Position numbers and translations under genes: made by a program. 64,000 bases of DNA from Polytrichum commune (lineage: Eukaryota; Streptophyta; Polytrichopsida; Polytrichales; Polytrichaceae), in the NCBI GenBank assembly GCA_950295325.1, contig OX485805.1:58564283-58628282 (forward strand), in the 5' to 3' direction. The notes beneath the pieces are model-generated. The model was not told the origin of the DNA and did no database searches. It worked only from the letters and a program-made list of their open reading frames with translations. Shown here piece after piece: positions 29,372-41,753 of the stretch. How positions within the stretch are numbered: position 1 is the stretch's first letter; the number at the start of each line of letters is the position of its first letter.

Positions 29372-30420
29372 CCTTAATTAGTCGCGGGTCGCACTCATTT
29401 CGTCCGCTCTAGTTCTTTACTTTCGCTCGCTTCGCAAACACAGATCAAAGCCCGGCTGCAACACCTTATCTCCTCGAGAGGCATACATTCCCAGCTTCAA
29501 ACCCTTGGTCGATCGGCAATTGAAGCCTACTAGCCCCCAATTGTCTTCAACAAAATTTCTTTCCAAAACTATACAGTACACGGAAGGTTTCAACCTTCAA
29601 GAAAAACTGTCTCGCTCACTTCTAGACTTCACCTGTGAATTGGATTGCATGAATTAGCAACCTCCAAGTTGTATCCCTTCCTGTGAAAGGATTGAAGACC
29701 CTGGACACGTAAGCTACAGGCAATGTCGGAGGTTCCGAGTCAGATTATACGTTACCAGAGCTGTTCTACGCGTAGATATTGTGTAGGGTTGAAGGTGCTA
29801 CGAAAGTGAGTTTGGTATTCGAAAGTTCGTAGGGAGAAAATGGAGATAACTTATTGTTTGATGTGGGCGGAAGTGATTCGAGCAGGGCCTTTGGTGGACG
29901 TGGATGGTAGATAGGCGATGTTGCTGCAACGGCACCCATAAGTTACAAGAGAATCCGGCTGCTTTCGAGGTAAGCTTAGATAGATCTATTTAGTAAGGTA
30001 AGCTTTGTCAATCACTTGTTTTTTGAGGTGATCTCATGTTAGGGTGTGTTCTTCGACTACTTATCATATTTTATTGGCTGAATTTGGAGATCTTCCTATA
30101 AAATTATATGTTTTTAAGTTCACTATGGTATTTAACAACGGCTTGTCCATCTTCGCTCTTTCTGGTTAATAATCAGTATATTAGCTTCACTTTCTTGACA
30201 CCTTGCCGAACAAGGATTTAGCACTTGGCACAAATCAACAACCATGTGGAAGGCATCATGGGGCCTATGCCATTGGGAGACCCATGACAACCCAAGCACA
30301 TCGAAAATCGCATTGGATGATGATATCAAGGAGCCGGCTTTTCTTGCTAAAGAATGAAACTCTTTCTATCTCTCAGGGAAGGTACTAGATTATATCCACC
30401 TCAAGCATTTTTCAAATATG
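29372..30420. other. 5' flank of the EF-hand gene and intergenic DNA
   Basis: GC-moderate sequence to about 29990 probably includes the 5' UTR and promoter. AT-rich DNA follows. No other gene is supported. Confidence 0.4.
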
Positions 30421-30424
30421 AATA

Positions 30425-30660
30425 TGACACCACCACAATGTAAGATCATTGCTGCTTATCGCATCTCGAATCATAGACTTGCAATTGAAAGTAGTCAATC
30501 ATCGACTATCCCCATCTTTAGGGATAATAATTTATGCTACTTTTGCTCCTAGAATGCTATTAAAAATGAGGCACACTTTGTATTGGAATGTCCCATATTT
30601 AACCCCATTAGAGATGAATTGCCGTCATTATTTGAGAATGTAGAAGGCCTAAAAGGCCTA
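30425..30660 (+). pseudogene. LINE reverse-transcriptase zinc-finger (zf-RVT) relic
   Basis: Reading across 30525-30660 gives NNLCYFCS, a stop, then NAIKNEAHFVLECPIFNPIR and DELPSLF. This has the CxxC...E.H....C spacing of the zf-RVT region at the C-terminus of plant non-LTR retrotransposon polymerases. There is an in-frame stop between the cysteines and the element tail, and no upstream RT domain. Confidence 0.6.
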
Positions 30661-30935
30661 AAAGTAGTAGCAAAGTTATTTTTAATAAATAAATTTTAAT
30701 TATAAATTTCATGATGACCTCTATTGTTGTGATACTAAAATGTAGAATATCAAGTTGACATTTTCAAAACTCACCATTAAAAGTGATGCTCAAAAGCAAA
30801 TGGTTGAGTCTGGTTTTGGACCTAGATTTCATGACCTTAATTTGAAGTTGGATTTTAATGTTTTTAATAATATTCCTTGAAATCATTATCTACTTGAGGG
30901 AATCATCATAAAACTTTGTAGAAAATCATTACTTT
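30648..30935 (+). repeat. dispersed repeat, copy 1 (LINE 3' tail?)
   Basis: It starts AAAGGCCTAAAAGTAGTAGC and shares blocks GTAGAATATCAAGTTGA, ATTTCATGACCTTAATT and GAAGTTGGATTTT with 34208-34460 in the same order. It directly follows the zf-RVT relic, suggesting that it is the 3' UTR of that LINE family. Confidence 0.65.
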
Positions 30936-30939
30936 ACTA

Positions 30940-32475
30940 TACATATGGTAGGGGTTCATTATTGTTTAGAGGTATATTTGTATACTTATGTTAATGACTA
31001 TATATGATTTAAATTTTTTATACATATACAAAAATTCACTTGTATTTTTTTCATTTAAATTTGTATGTGTATTGCTTGATTTTATTAATAAAAACTTGTA
31101 GATAGGGAAGTTTTAGAGTATGTTGTGAACACATGTGGTTCTTGGTTTTTAATGAAAGGTACATCCCTGGGTAGAAAATTCTCAAGGAGACTAATGAAAA
31201 TAAGTATAACATTTGGACATCATGGAATTTAAATATATAGTTTTATAATCAAAATGTTAATGTAGCTCTATTTCCCCCTTAAAAATGGATAATGTTGAAC
31301 ATTGATGTTTGGTTCATGCAAACCTTGAATGAGTTATCGCCTTAGTTTTAAAAATAATACCACTAAGTGAGCTTAGTGTTTGGTCATTAACTTGACTCCA
31401 AAAAGGTGTCCATTTTAAGGAGTAACCACTTAAATTCAAGTTCATACTTGGCCCCCTAAAATTTGCTTTACTTAAGACATAGAAAAATAACCATTACATA
31501 TTTCATAACCTTTGACCAAGAAATATGTGATTTAAACATACATGACCAAGTTAATAATCCAGTTGACTATGCTTGCACCCATTGAGCAAAAATTATAGTC
31601 CATCTTAGTAGAAGTCAAGGATATTATTCAAAGCCAATGTTCATTGTTCTTTTGTTCATGAACATGGAGGATCATGTTATAAAATGGAGGAGAGTGTGCA
31701 GAGTTAGAGGTATGTTAGACCTAGGACAAGGTTCCAAGGCTGATTCGTACAATATGGTGACATCAATATACTTTGCCTCGGAATAAAGGTTCTAACATTG
31801 TGTTGTAATCTCCATGAAAAAGTCTTTATTGAGTTGGTATGCCTAAATGACAAGCAAGGACTATATGCTTGATCACAACTTAAATCTCACATTCAATAAA
31901 ATGAGATGAAGGTAAGCTAGGGATGCAACTTTGGTACATCCCCCCCCCCTCCCCCAACCCTAGGTGCACACCGCACCATATGCATTAGATTATGTGTTAC
32001 AAAAAAAAAAAAAAAAAACTGATGATAAGAGACGTTGCCTTATAAGTCCAAGAGAAAAAAACTTACAACCGTACTTGACCAACCACTAGAAAAAGTTTGC
32101 TTTAATGTCGGAGACATATCTCAAATAAATATTATCATCATGTTTATTTGGACTTTTATAAGTCTTGTCTAAGAAAAAAAATTATGTTCAATTTTTTAAT
32201 AATAAGGATATTACAATTACTTGTGTAGAAAACAATCGGTAGATTAAACAAGGGAAATGGAGCTAGCAAAGAGCGATTGTAGAGCCTTGGTGCGCCACAC
32301 ACATAGTGGTACGCCATGTTCTTGAATTGAATCTCATCTAAACTCGGGTGGAGGCGAAAATGAAGGTTTTTTATGAAAAAATTGTGCAAATTTTCTAGGT
32401 GCTTCTAATGAACCGAGAGCGCATGTCAGAGGAGCAATGCTAAGATAGATACTTCAAACCCTAGATAACAAGAAT
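30940..32475. other. intergenic DNA
   Basis: AT-rich sequence without a supported gene. It contains a C-rich run at about 31940-31955 and a poly-A run at about 32001-32018. Confidence 0.4.
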
Positions 32476-32479
32476 GCTG

Positions 32480-33720
32480 TTTAAACCAATGGAGTGAGGG
32501 ATTTGGGGATGGCAAGGAATACTAGTGCATCATGTCCGAACGGCCCCACCGAAGGTGACAACAAATAGTCTATAGCTTTGCTTGTAGATACAATACGAGG
32601 GTATGGGCCCAACAACAAGGTGGCTTTGCATCCCTTCCACGAGTTGGCGTGTGGCCGCACTTGTGTTGGGATTCGGTGGTCAAGCTCACAACGACCCAAC
32701 CCACTATCTTGCAAACATGGGAGATTTGAGCCTGGGTGGGTGACTCCGGCATCGAGGGCCTAGCACAAACTTCACATCAAAGCAAAAACTTTGGATTTCA
32801 ATGGGTGAGCAACCCAAGCCCTTCTGTTAGACAATCCCACACCGAGGATGGACGAATGACAAAGGCAACATGGGGAGAAAATGTGCACAAAAATCTCAAC
32901 ACTGCATCAACCCATTATGAGAAGAAGTAGTAAACAACCTCCATGAATGTCACTTTTGGTGCTCAAGTGGATACCTCCTTCACCTAGGACCCAAAGTGAG
33001 CTGTATGGATTTAGGTGTGCTCGAAGCTGATTTTCAAATCGTGTCTGGCAATCTGCTTATTGCCAACTTCATTGGACCTAGACCTAAGCTCGGATTTTTG
33101 GAACCCGGGATGGATTTGTTGAATTATGAAATTAAGCAAGGTGAGGTCACATTCAATCATGAAGTTGGACATGGTTTTTTCTATCTCGAGTGTGATAAGT
33201 GTGAAACCACCAAACAAATGTTCATGCAAACTCGTTTTCATAGTGGATTTGGCACATGTGTGTTCCGCCCATGGGTACCAGCTTTTGACGTTGACAACCC
33301 CTTTGGATTACAAATGCCCACTTGGATAACAATTAAATGATTTCCACTAGAATATCCCCAATTAGTCTAGCAATGGCAACTGAGGTTGGATCCTAACTAT
33401 GCCTCCCTCAAAAACCCTACATTGTGTGTTTTGGTCAATGTAGAAAGAAGGTGGGCCATGGAGATTAGGGTGTTATCTAAAGCTATCATTGACTATGATT
33501 CTTTGCCGATCAAGTGTCGTTTCCGTTTATCAACAGAAGACCTGATCAAAGTTTGCAAAGAGATTTGGACTAAAAGATACCCGTTCAGGGCCCCTATAGA
33601 CCCCAACAAGGCTCCAGTCTTGGACATTACACCCTCCGTGAGGCTAGCTAAAGGCAATTTAGAGTGCAAGCCCCTGCCCAAGAATGCTTCACATTTTCCT
33701 CAACAGTAAGGCCAAGAAAT
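32480..33720 (+). pseudogene. LINE ORF1 relic (DUF4283 / zinc-knuckle type)
   Basis: Residues read in one frame from 32996 to 33709, interrupted by stops at about 33338 and 33366. They include FGTCVFRPWVPAFDVDNPF and MPTWITIK, then LCVLVNVERR and IIDYDSLPIKCRF. This follows the order of the DUF4283 domain and the start of a CCHC knuckle in plant LINE ORF1 proteins. The knuckle is broken (second Cys is Arg). Upstream sequence from 32480 is GC-richer and probably the LINE leader. The assignment is by recalled family pattern. Confidence 0.55.
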
Positions 33721-33865
33721 TAATGAGCACCCCTAATCCTACCACTTTGGAGAAGATTGAATTCCCTTAGCCTGTATGTCAATTCCCACGGAGGAGGATA
33801 CTCATATATAGGAGAGCCAAAGGAAAGGCCAGGGTTGAGGTTGCTGGTAGCAGGGCTGGGGAAGA

Positions 33866-34080
33866 ACCGGCGGTTGGTTCCAGATGAACCGGTTGAGTTC
33901 GAGAAATAACCAGTTGAAGTTGGAGACTTCAGGAGAATTACCCATCATTTTAGACGAATCGATGGAGAATATACCTCATATTAATAAAGAAAAACCGGAA
34001 GATGTCAATATGTAACTGGCTGGATTTAGAATCACTAGGATCATGACCGACTATGTCCACAAAACTTCCCGGGCACTGGA
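33866..34080 (+). repeat. dispersed GAACCGGTTGAG repeat, copy A
   Basis: This is a roughly 200-bp unit running from AGATGAACCGGTTGAG through CTTCAGGAGA, GGCTGGATTTAGAATCACTA and ending CCCGGGCACTG. Related copies lie at 42861 (minus), 46195/47173, 50264, 61700 and 62620. Confidence 0.85.
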
Positions 34081-34207
34081 TGGTACCTCAACCACCAAGG
34101 TTGATGTTCCCAAGTCAATGCTTGTCTCTTTTGATTGTACCTAGGTGCAATCATGCTAAAGTGGATCAAAATTATGTTTCAGTATATTAAAATCATAAAA
34201 ATTTGGG

Positions 34208-34460
34208 TCAAAGGCCTAAAAGTAGTAGCAATATGTTGTTTATATTGATGATCTCTATTGTTGTGTTAAATATTCAAATGTAGAATATCAAGTTGAGAAC
34301 TTCAAAAATTATCATTAAAAATACCACTAAAAAACATATGGTTGAATATGATTACGTAAATTTCATGACCTTAATTATTTTGAAGTTGGATTTTTTTTTT
34401 CATATTCCTTTATTTAATTATATACTTGAGGTCATCATCATAAAAATTTGTAGAAATACA
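34208..34460 (+). repeat. dispersed repeat, copy 2
   Basis: Diverged copy of 30648-30935, beginning AAAGGCCTAAAAGTAGTAGC. Confidence 0.65.
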
Positions 34461-34469
34461 TCAATCTAA

Positions 34470-35095
34470 TGTGATTTTATTGTATTTAAAATAAATTTTA
34501 GACAATCACTTGTTCAATATTTCCTACTTGCACACCCCACTTGCACAATCCTCTAAAATATGTAGAATTTTCTTAGAATTGTTCTTATCATCATAAATTA
34601 CTTGGCTTTGTAGATCAAAATGTTCTTGAATGTTTCTAAAATTTTTCTTCTCAAAATTCAAAGTTAGTGCATTGTTTTTAATGACTTTTACTTGAACTTA
34701 GGCAGGAATCAGGAGTTGTTCACTATACCGTGCTTGCACCCGCCCCTCTCATGGATATTCCTTAGGTTAGAAATTCCAAACAGAACATCCTTAGAGACCA
34801 AAACAAGAGCCCCACTAGAATTACTACACTAAGTTTACCAATTAATGAGGGTGGTACTAATTCAAGTCACATGCACATTCTAGCCAAATCTCAAAGTCAC
34901 CAAGGGCTAAAGTTGTTATTGAGTGACATTCAATTCATGAAGACAGTAATTTCTATGCTCATTTACCATATATTTCAAGAATATTAATGAATGCTTGTGA
35001 TATGTGCGTGCCATATGCTTGCAAGGAATAGTGCCAAATGCCGGTACTTTCATGCCAAATGCCGATACTTTCATATCAAGTGCTGGTACTTTAAG
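34470..35095. other. intergenic or LINE-internal DNA
   Basis: No RT domain could be read here. Short near-repeats of GCCGGTACTTTCAT / GCCGATACTTTCAT occur at 35040-35095. Confidence 0.35.
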
Positions 35096-35101
35096 TGAAT
35101 A

Positions 35102-35940
35102 ATGCCGAGTGTTGAGATGACGAATGTTGGTCACTCATTTCCAGGCCTACCCGGCAAGCTTGGTAGACAGTGGGTCACTATTCAAGAGGCTCTTAAGAAG
35201 TCCATTCCTGACAAATGGTGGAATGAAACTCCTCCTTCCACTTCTCCGAGTTGGAATATCATTTGGCACAAACACAAGGCACAAAAGAAAATGGTTTCTC
35301 TCTGGTATGTTATTCATAAGGCAGAGATTGATAAGAGTTGTCCTCATTGTGGTTCACAATTTGTGGAGTTGGTGGAACATAGGTTCTTAAGCTGTATGTT
35401 GGCTCAACAAGTGTGGCGCTATGTGGCTTATATCATTTGGCAATTCTTTGCCAAAAGAGGTAACCTTTAGTCCTTGGAAATATTTTTCAATGATGCAATG
35501 TCTCTTTGATAAGCCCCTCCACAAATTACTGAAACCTTTTAGTAGAATTTGGTTTTTCTTAAGGAGTAGTCTTTTGTGTATTATTTGGCATCAACATAAT
35601 GACTTGCTTTTTGATGCTAATCAATGGCTAGTGGAGAAAACACATCAAGTTGTGTTGGACTCTTTGCTTGACTATGGTAGGCTTGAGTGGCCATGGACTC
35701 TGCATGACTTAAAAAAAGCTCAAGACGTTGGTTATGAAGATGTTCTTAAAGAATTTGACTCGGTTTGATGTGTCAAAGGTCTTATTATTACTTGTAACAA
35801 TTGAACAGTTACCTTGAAGATTAGGCCCTGTATGGGCATTATTTCTTGAGTCCCCTTCGTTGCACAGTTTCTCCTGAGATGGTTGTACTTTTTCCTTTGC
35901 AATTGAATATGCTTAAATTTGTTCCAAAAATAAATAAAAT
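35102..35940 (+). pseudogene. LINE ORF2 C-terminal relic (zf-RVT) with 3' end
   Basis: The frame at 35102-35470 contains CPHCGSQFVELVEHRFLSC followed by QQVW, the CxxC...EH.F..C...VW signature of zf-RVT at the end of plant LINE polymerases. The coding sense continues in another frame at 35421-35768 (RIWFFLRSSLLCIIWHQHND), so there is a frameshift near 35430. A TTCCAAAAATAAATAAAATC tail near 35915-35942 may be the LINE 3' terminus. With the ORF1 relic at 32.5-33.7 kb on the same strand, this could be one internally deleted element or two separate relics. Confidence 0.7.
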
Positions 35941-36231
35941 CTAAATTATAATTACTTGTGCAATGTGCATCATGTGCTGGTCCTGTCTCTTCTGCTAAAG
36001 CAATGGAAGGAACCCTCAGAAGTTACAGGAATTTAGAAGACAAAAGGGGGACAAAGGTTGTATGCCATTAATCAAAGTTATCCTTTTTGTAACAGGGTTG
36101 TAGTCTTGTAAATTACTAGGGAGTGTTCACCTTTGATCCAGAATTGGAACCTTAAATAATGAAAAACTCATGTTCATCAAATACAAGTCCTAAACATTAC
36201 ACTGCAACTCAGGAGCATGCGCATGAAGGGA

Positions 36232-36461
36232 GAGAGAGGGAATTATCGTACATGATCATACCTCTCATCCATTCAACATTAAAACTTGACCTTATGTAGG
36301 TTTGTTGCCAATTCATCTCAATTGATTTTAAGTACACTAATTCGGGATTTAAAAAACTAATTCTAGTGTCAAATCAACCTAAAAAGTAACCTCCATACTA
36401 TTTTGGGACTTTTATGTTGGATGAATGAGAAGTACGTTCGTATCCAATAACTCCCTCTCTC
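36232..36461. mobile_element. second copy of the Mutator-like MITE
   Basis: The TIRs start GAGAGAGGGAATTATCGTAC on the left and, reading inward on the other strand, GAGAGAGGGAGTTATTGG on the right. Both continue to CATTCATCCAACAT-like sequence as in the copy at 21329-21615. No clean target-site duplication is visible here. Confidence 0.75.
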
Positions 36462-37250
36462 CACGCTGAACCTAGGACATAACCTGCCTCATACCTAGAC
36501 CATCAGTTCAGACAAATTTATGGAGTTCTAAGTCAAGTTTGTGCTTCCATGATGAAACTTAAAAGGGAGTTTGAAATGATACCAAGTATGAAAATGACAA
36601 GGTCAGACTCATCTCATGAATGCACATTGCAATTCACCCTAGTAAGTTGTTCATCATGTCTAGGAGTTTGAATGTTACTCTGTAGAAATCCTCTTGAATT
36701 TTATCATCATAAAATAAAGAATATTCAAGTCAGGATAACAAACCTCAAACATGGCACCAAATTGCTTGTGCATCATGTGAGGAAGTACACTCTCTGAAGA
36801 AACATTGGAAGAAAATCTAAGCCCAAACTAAGAAATTTACTGAGCCTGATGTAACAAGCTTTTTGAGACTCATAAAGACAAGCAATATTTTGATGGTACA
36901 TATCACATAATAATAGGTGGCTCAGGGCTTATGGAACTAGTCTGTCATGTTCATATACACAAGGTTGCTGCAAAGTGGAGCCAACATTTCTCATATTCAC
37001 AAGAGGAAACAGTGGTCAGAAACCAGTATAATTTCTCAATTGCTGAATCATATGACAGAAATTTAGAGAAATATCCGAGCTGGAAGAAAACAAACGATGA
37101 GATATTGTCATATAACGATCTGCACTAGACATAGGGTATGATGTTGTGATCTCTATCTACACAACAAGTCTAACAGTCCAATATGTGGTTTGATAATTGT
37201 AGCAAGAAGGGCCGCTTATAAACACAAGGAGGATTTCAAGTTTTACCTTC

Positions 37251-37321
37251 AAGGAAAAAAGGTCAAAGTTTCCTCCTCAAAACATCAAGGAAAAGAGGTC
37301 AAGTTTCCTCTTCAAAACATC
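37251..37321 (+). repeat. tandem repeat, two units of about 36 bp
   Basis: Two adjacent units share AAGGAAAA, GAGGTCAA/AGGTCAAA and GTTTCCTC, and end TCAAAACATC. Confidence 0.8.
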
Positions 37322-37329
37322 AAAAAAAA

Positions 37330-38636
37330 ATGTTACGAGGAAGTTACTCTGTCATAGGAGGAAAATTGTCACTTTCTCTTTCCCTTAGAGAGTGTGTTCC
37401 ACTCGAACAAATGAACCTGCGACTTCCACTATTTAAACGGATAATAATTAAATTCTTCTAGCAAAAACAAAATCCTTATTAGATTCCATCAAGACATAAC
37501 AAGCTTTAACAGAGGACCACCAGGTTCTATTGTTGGATCCCCAATCTAAACTCGATTCGTTCTAGCACTAGTGCCCCTCTCCTATGCCAACATGAAAAAG
37601 TTCTAGCAAATGGGAAAAAAAAAGGTGATCCATACCATGGCAAAAGTGAAGTATTCCCTACCCCCATGATGGCTCAAGGTGTGTACTTGTGACTACACGG
37701 AATCCCTGTTTAAGAAGCCTTACATTCTTAATATATATTTACATGACCACCTTTTCATTTCTCAAGAATACTTGGTGTCACAATAACCAACCTACTTGGT
37801 ATCCATTTCCCCTAGTAACTGGAACTTATGGACAAATATCCACGTGCATGTTCAACTTCACCTGCAAGTGGTGCTCGCTTAATCCTCCCCGTAAATCACA
37901 TGGTTAAATGAACCAATGACCACTAGGAGATTGTTTCAGTATTTTCTCAGTCTGCTTCTAGTGCCCACATTCACAAAACCTCCTATCTCAAATGCGCATT
38001 CCATAATGTTGGTCCCCTATGCCGCTTGCTATACCCAGGGAGAGGGGAGTAGCACCACCCCCTAATATGTACCCGGCCTGTACATAATCAAAATGACCGA
38101 TTTGCTTCACTCTAGAACAAACCCTAGCTACCTTCTCTTTCTTTGCCTCCAAGTTTGCACTGCTGTGAGAGTGCCAGATTGCCAAACACCGATGCAGTGG
38201 GGAACTGCAGGCTTAGGTTGTCATCGTCCTCAACACGGCCGAGTTCCAAAGGCTGCGTCTCCGTGAATTCTAGTGTAGAGCAAGTTTTGTATGCGAAACA
38301 GAAAGAAGAGTGATCATTTTGCTCCTCAGACTCCTGCAACCGGCAAGACGATCTCTTCTATAATTTGCGGGACGAGTAAGGGAGAGAGGATCTTGGGGTA
38401 CTGCAGGTTATTTCGACCGATGGGTTTTGTCTCAACACACGAGGAGCACGTCAAGCTAGGTTAATTTCCAACAACCAGTCGGCACTAAGCAGGAGAAGGC
38501 TGAGGTCTGGAAGCAGTTAAGCGCAGGCAGGATCAGGTTCTCTCTACCCTACTCTACACTACCCTCCCCTACCCCGCCGTTTGCGGAGGGTTTCACTGAA
38601 TTGAGATTTAAGGATTGAAGGTGTTGGGGATACATC
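37330..38636. other. intergenic DNA and 5' flank of the 318-codon ORF
   Basis: From about 38000 the sequence becomes GC-richer, with minus-strand ORFs at 37988-38339 that I do not recognise. A CT-rich tract (CTCTACCCTACTCTACACTA) at about 38541-38575 lies just upstream of the ORF and could be its leader. Confidence 0.35.
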
Positions 38637-39593
38637 ATGGCATCAAAACAGGCAAGGAAACGGAAACAAGATGCCACGACCACTCGGGTACTCGAATCCG
38701 CACACCGCTTTGTTCGTCAAGCAACACCGGCTAATATCGGAGAAGGTGGAGATGTTGGTGCTTCACATTCAACAGCTCATGGGTACGTTGTGCACATTAA
38801 CTCCAGTGATTGCATTACCCTAAGGGAAGGGGCAGGGGAATTTGCACACCTCCGTGTTCATCACGCAACACCCGCTATCGAAGAAGCTGGAGATGCCGTT
38901 GCTGCACAGGAAGCTGCCTGCATGATGGACTTGAACCCACAACACCAGAGCCTTATCCCAACAGCATCAAATTCGGGCAATTTTCAACTCATGGGAGCAG
39001 CACAGGAAGAAGGTCCAGCTCAGCCTGCAGTAGTACTGCCTCCCATAGGAACAGCTCAGGTTCAAGCTGGTGAATTAGCCCTCGCCATCAATGCCAATAT
39101 TGCCATGCCTCCTGCACCACCGGTGCTAGAATATCATAAGGCCGTGGTTATAGGAGCTCCGAATTTGGCTGCAGACCAAGACATAATCTATCCCGTCCTG
39201 GACATTATGCACGAGGGGGAAAATTTTCAACCCATGGGAGTAGCACAAGAAGAAGGTAGAGTTCGGCCTGGAATAGCAGTACTGCCACTTGTAGGAGCAG
39301 CTGCTCAGCTAATTCAAGGTGAACTAGCCCCCGCTTTTAATTCCAATGCCATCCCTCCTGTACCTCCCGTGCAAGACCACAACGCCGTGCTTGCAGGAGC
39401 TTTGAATTTTATGGCTGCAGACCAAGACATGATCCATCAGCTCAACCCCCTGCCTCAGGTTCCAGCTGCATTTGATCTTGTCGAGTTCGAACCAGGGTTC
39501 AGAGAATGGAAACATGTTTACCTGCGCGATGATACATTGAAACGGCAGAGTACCCACGAAATCCATAACTTTGTGCTTGAAGAAGACCTCTGA
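38637..39593 (+). CDS. unrecognised intronless 318-residue protein with internal duplications
   Basis: An uninterrupted ORF of 318 codons, much the longest single-exon frame in the window and GC-richer than its flanks. I do not recognise the family. The N-terminus is basic (KQARKRKQ), which could be a nuclear localisation signal. Residues 22-47 (AHRFVRQATPANIGEGGDVG...) are echoed at 70-94 (AHLRVHHATPAIEEAGDAVA...). A larger unit at 113-185 (NFQLMGAAQEEG ... ADQDIIYP) is repeated at 194-267 (NFQPMGVAQEEG ... ADQDMIHQ). These two units are Ala/Pro-rich and look mostly disordered. The C-terminus is charged (EWKHVYLRDDTLKR ... LEEDL). No signal peptide or membrane segment is visible. It could be a lineage-specific gene or a transposon passenger; function unknown. 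Confidence 0.6.
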   Translation: MASKQARKRKQDATTTRVLESAHRFVRQATPANIGEGGDVGASHSTAHGYVVHINSSDCITLREGAGEFAHLRVHHATPAIEEAGDAVAAQEAACMMDLNPQHQSLIPTASNSGNFQLMGAAQEEGPAQPAVVLPPIGTAQVQAGELALAINANIAMPPAPPVLEYHKAVVIGAPNLAADQDIIYPVLDIMHEGENFQPMGVAQEEGRVRPGIAVLPLVGAAAQLIQGELAPAFNSNAIPPVPPVQDHNAVLAGALNFMAADQDMIHQLNPLPQVPAAFDLVEFEPGFREWKHVYLRDDTLKRQSTHEIHNFVLEEDL

Positions 39594-39599
39594 ACGAGA

Positions 39600-41530
39600 A
39601 AGAGGGTTGAGGTTGTTTATTGGGGGTTAAAGCTCATGTGTAGTGTCATTCTGAATTTACCCACTATAATCTCGACAATAAGAGATCTCGGGTGAGAACA
39701 GTGTAGAACTTGAGAATCACGGGCAGAGACACGGTCCCCACTAGTAGCTGCTGGAAATAATTGGTTTAATTTGAACGTGTTGGATCACGAATAGATAGAC
39801 TTTGTCGTGGGCTCAACTGAGATTCAAAAGGAGGCGAAGTCTACTAAGTCAAGCTACTTGGGTAGTCCTCAAACTCTCAACTTTTTGCCAAATTACAGCT
39901 CTTCGTATGTACCCAGTAGTTTTTAATAATGTAATTGAGGATAACTTCTAGTGAAAATTAGTCTTTTGTGGTGCTGTACCATCCGGCTGAACGATAAATC
40001 TTCAGCAAACACTACCTGACCTGCTCAGATCATGAAACGAATCTGTAAGGAACGTTCCATAACTTTCAAGCTGGGCTATCAAGTTACTGAATGTATTTTT
40101 GAACTCTTAACAAACTCCAATGCAGAGCCGGCAGCTGCCTGTGGGTAAGTACAGGATATATTGCATGAGCACCCTATAACATTGCACAGGTGTGCTGAAT
40201 CCCCAATTACTACTCAACTGCATATTGCTCCCATTAAAAAAGATGCTATGAATTGAATGATATCAGATATGAAACAGTTGAGGAGAGTGGAACTTACGAC
40301 TTAGATGTTGCCTACAGTACTAAGCATACAGCTTCAGGATCTTTGGCGGTGCAATGCTGTGGTCAATGAAGAGGTTTTTGGCATATATATGTACCGATCC
40401 CAGCCACTGAAGACGAGTCGGATATATATGATAAATCAGCCGGTCAGTGTGTCATCGTACAGTAGCATTATACCACTTATTTTGTGATTTTGAGCTTATC
40501 ATCTTCAATTCATATCACTTGACTTCGCATGGCACCATGATTCCTATAGCCCATCCAGGCTCTTGCAAAGTATCACCCGCAAGCATATTTTGTGTTATGC
40601 AATAGCACAACTGCCCCTTGCATGTTCAATTACAACCATCCAAGGAGTATCTTAGCAGCCTTTGACTAACAGATATAACTCATTCTGGAGTATCATTTCT
40701 TGATAAGCTCTTGGAGTTGGCAAACACTCAGCAGCTCTTGGTGGTCAGTTGACAGGATGCTACTACTTCAAATCCTTCACGAACGTCTTCAAAGCAAGTT
40801 AGTGCTGGTACTGTTCAATTGCTGCTGCTGCCCATGCTTTCTTTTTAAGCTCAATCCATCTATTAATTAGTTGTTGCAATCCAGATAGTGCTTAGCAGTC
40901 TGTTATCAGTCCGGAACCTAGAGATTCATAAACAAGTGTGGTGGCTGCTTAAACTTGCCCAAGTCTTCAATATTCCATAACTTCTACATTTTTGTAGCAT
41001 TGATGCAGTCCAAATATTCGCCATGAATTGATTGATAACTTGTGGAGTCTTGAGTTTGGTTGTTATAATGAATCCTCTCAAAACTTACTACTCCACAACA
41101 CCTGTCGCCATCAAACCAAGTCACTCGATCATCAGTTGGATTTTACAAGCTTTATCACCCATACTTCAACTCTTTAGATATTCAACATATGGATTGATCG
41201 AGTCTGTTTATATCTTTTGGATGACAGTTTGAAAAGGAGTGATCAAACATACTTGTTAGAGACCATTGTAAGGGGAAATGCATGACATAATGGCATTTCA
41301 ATGTCTACCGGTTTGGCTGACAAGTTTCAAGCAAAACCCTGTTGGATTTTCATATGTAGACACAGAAGTTTTGCCCACGATTCAACAACTAATTCAGTTT
41401 TTCTTAGCCACCAATTGATGATTTGTAAATGAATCAACGCAGGTGTAATATTTAAAGCCATCAGATTTATTTTTGATACTAAGTAGAACAGGTCTAATTT
41501 AATCACCTCTTAGTCAAATTATACCCTTCA
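39600..41530. other. intergenic DNA
   Basis: No gene or transposon end supported. Confidence 0.4.
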
Positions 41531-41536
41531 GTACTA

Positions 41537-41753
41537 CACTGTTTATCCCATTTAGTGCGTGTTCCTATTTGGAGTTACACATTGCTATAACTATTCAATG
41601 AGAATGTAATATTTTACCAAGCGAAGTCATTTATGCTCTATAATGTCCAAACAACCTATTGAACTTTCGTTAGTAAAAATTAAACTCCTGTGTACTACGT
41701 CATTGCATTACGTGATTCCAAATAGTAGGATGCACTAAATGGGATAATCAGTG
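41537..41753. mobile_element. MITE with TIR CACTG(T/A)TTATCCCATTTAGTGC
   Basis: The left end begins CACTGTTTATCCCATTTAGT and the right end, read inward, begins CACTGATTATCCCATTTAGT. Similarity continues through the TATTTGGA and ATTGC blocks. The element is 217 bp long with no ORF. The subterminal part matches the element at 18095-18290. Confidence 0.8.
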
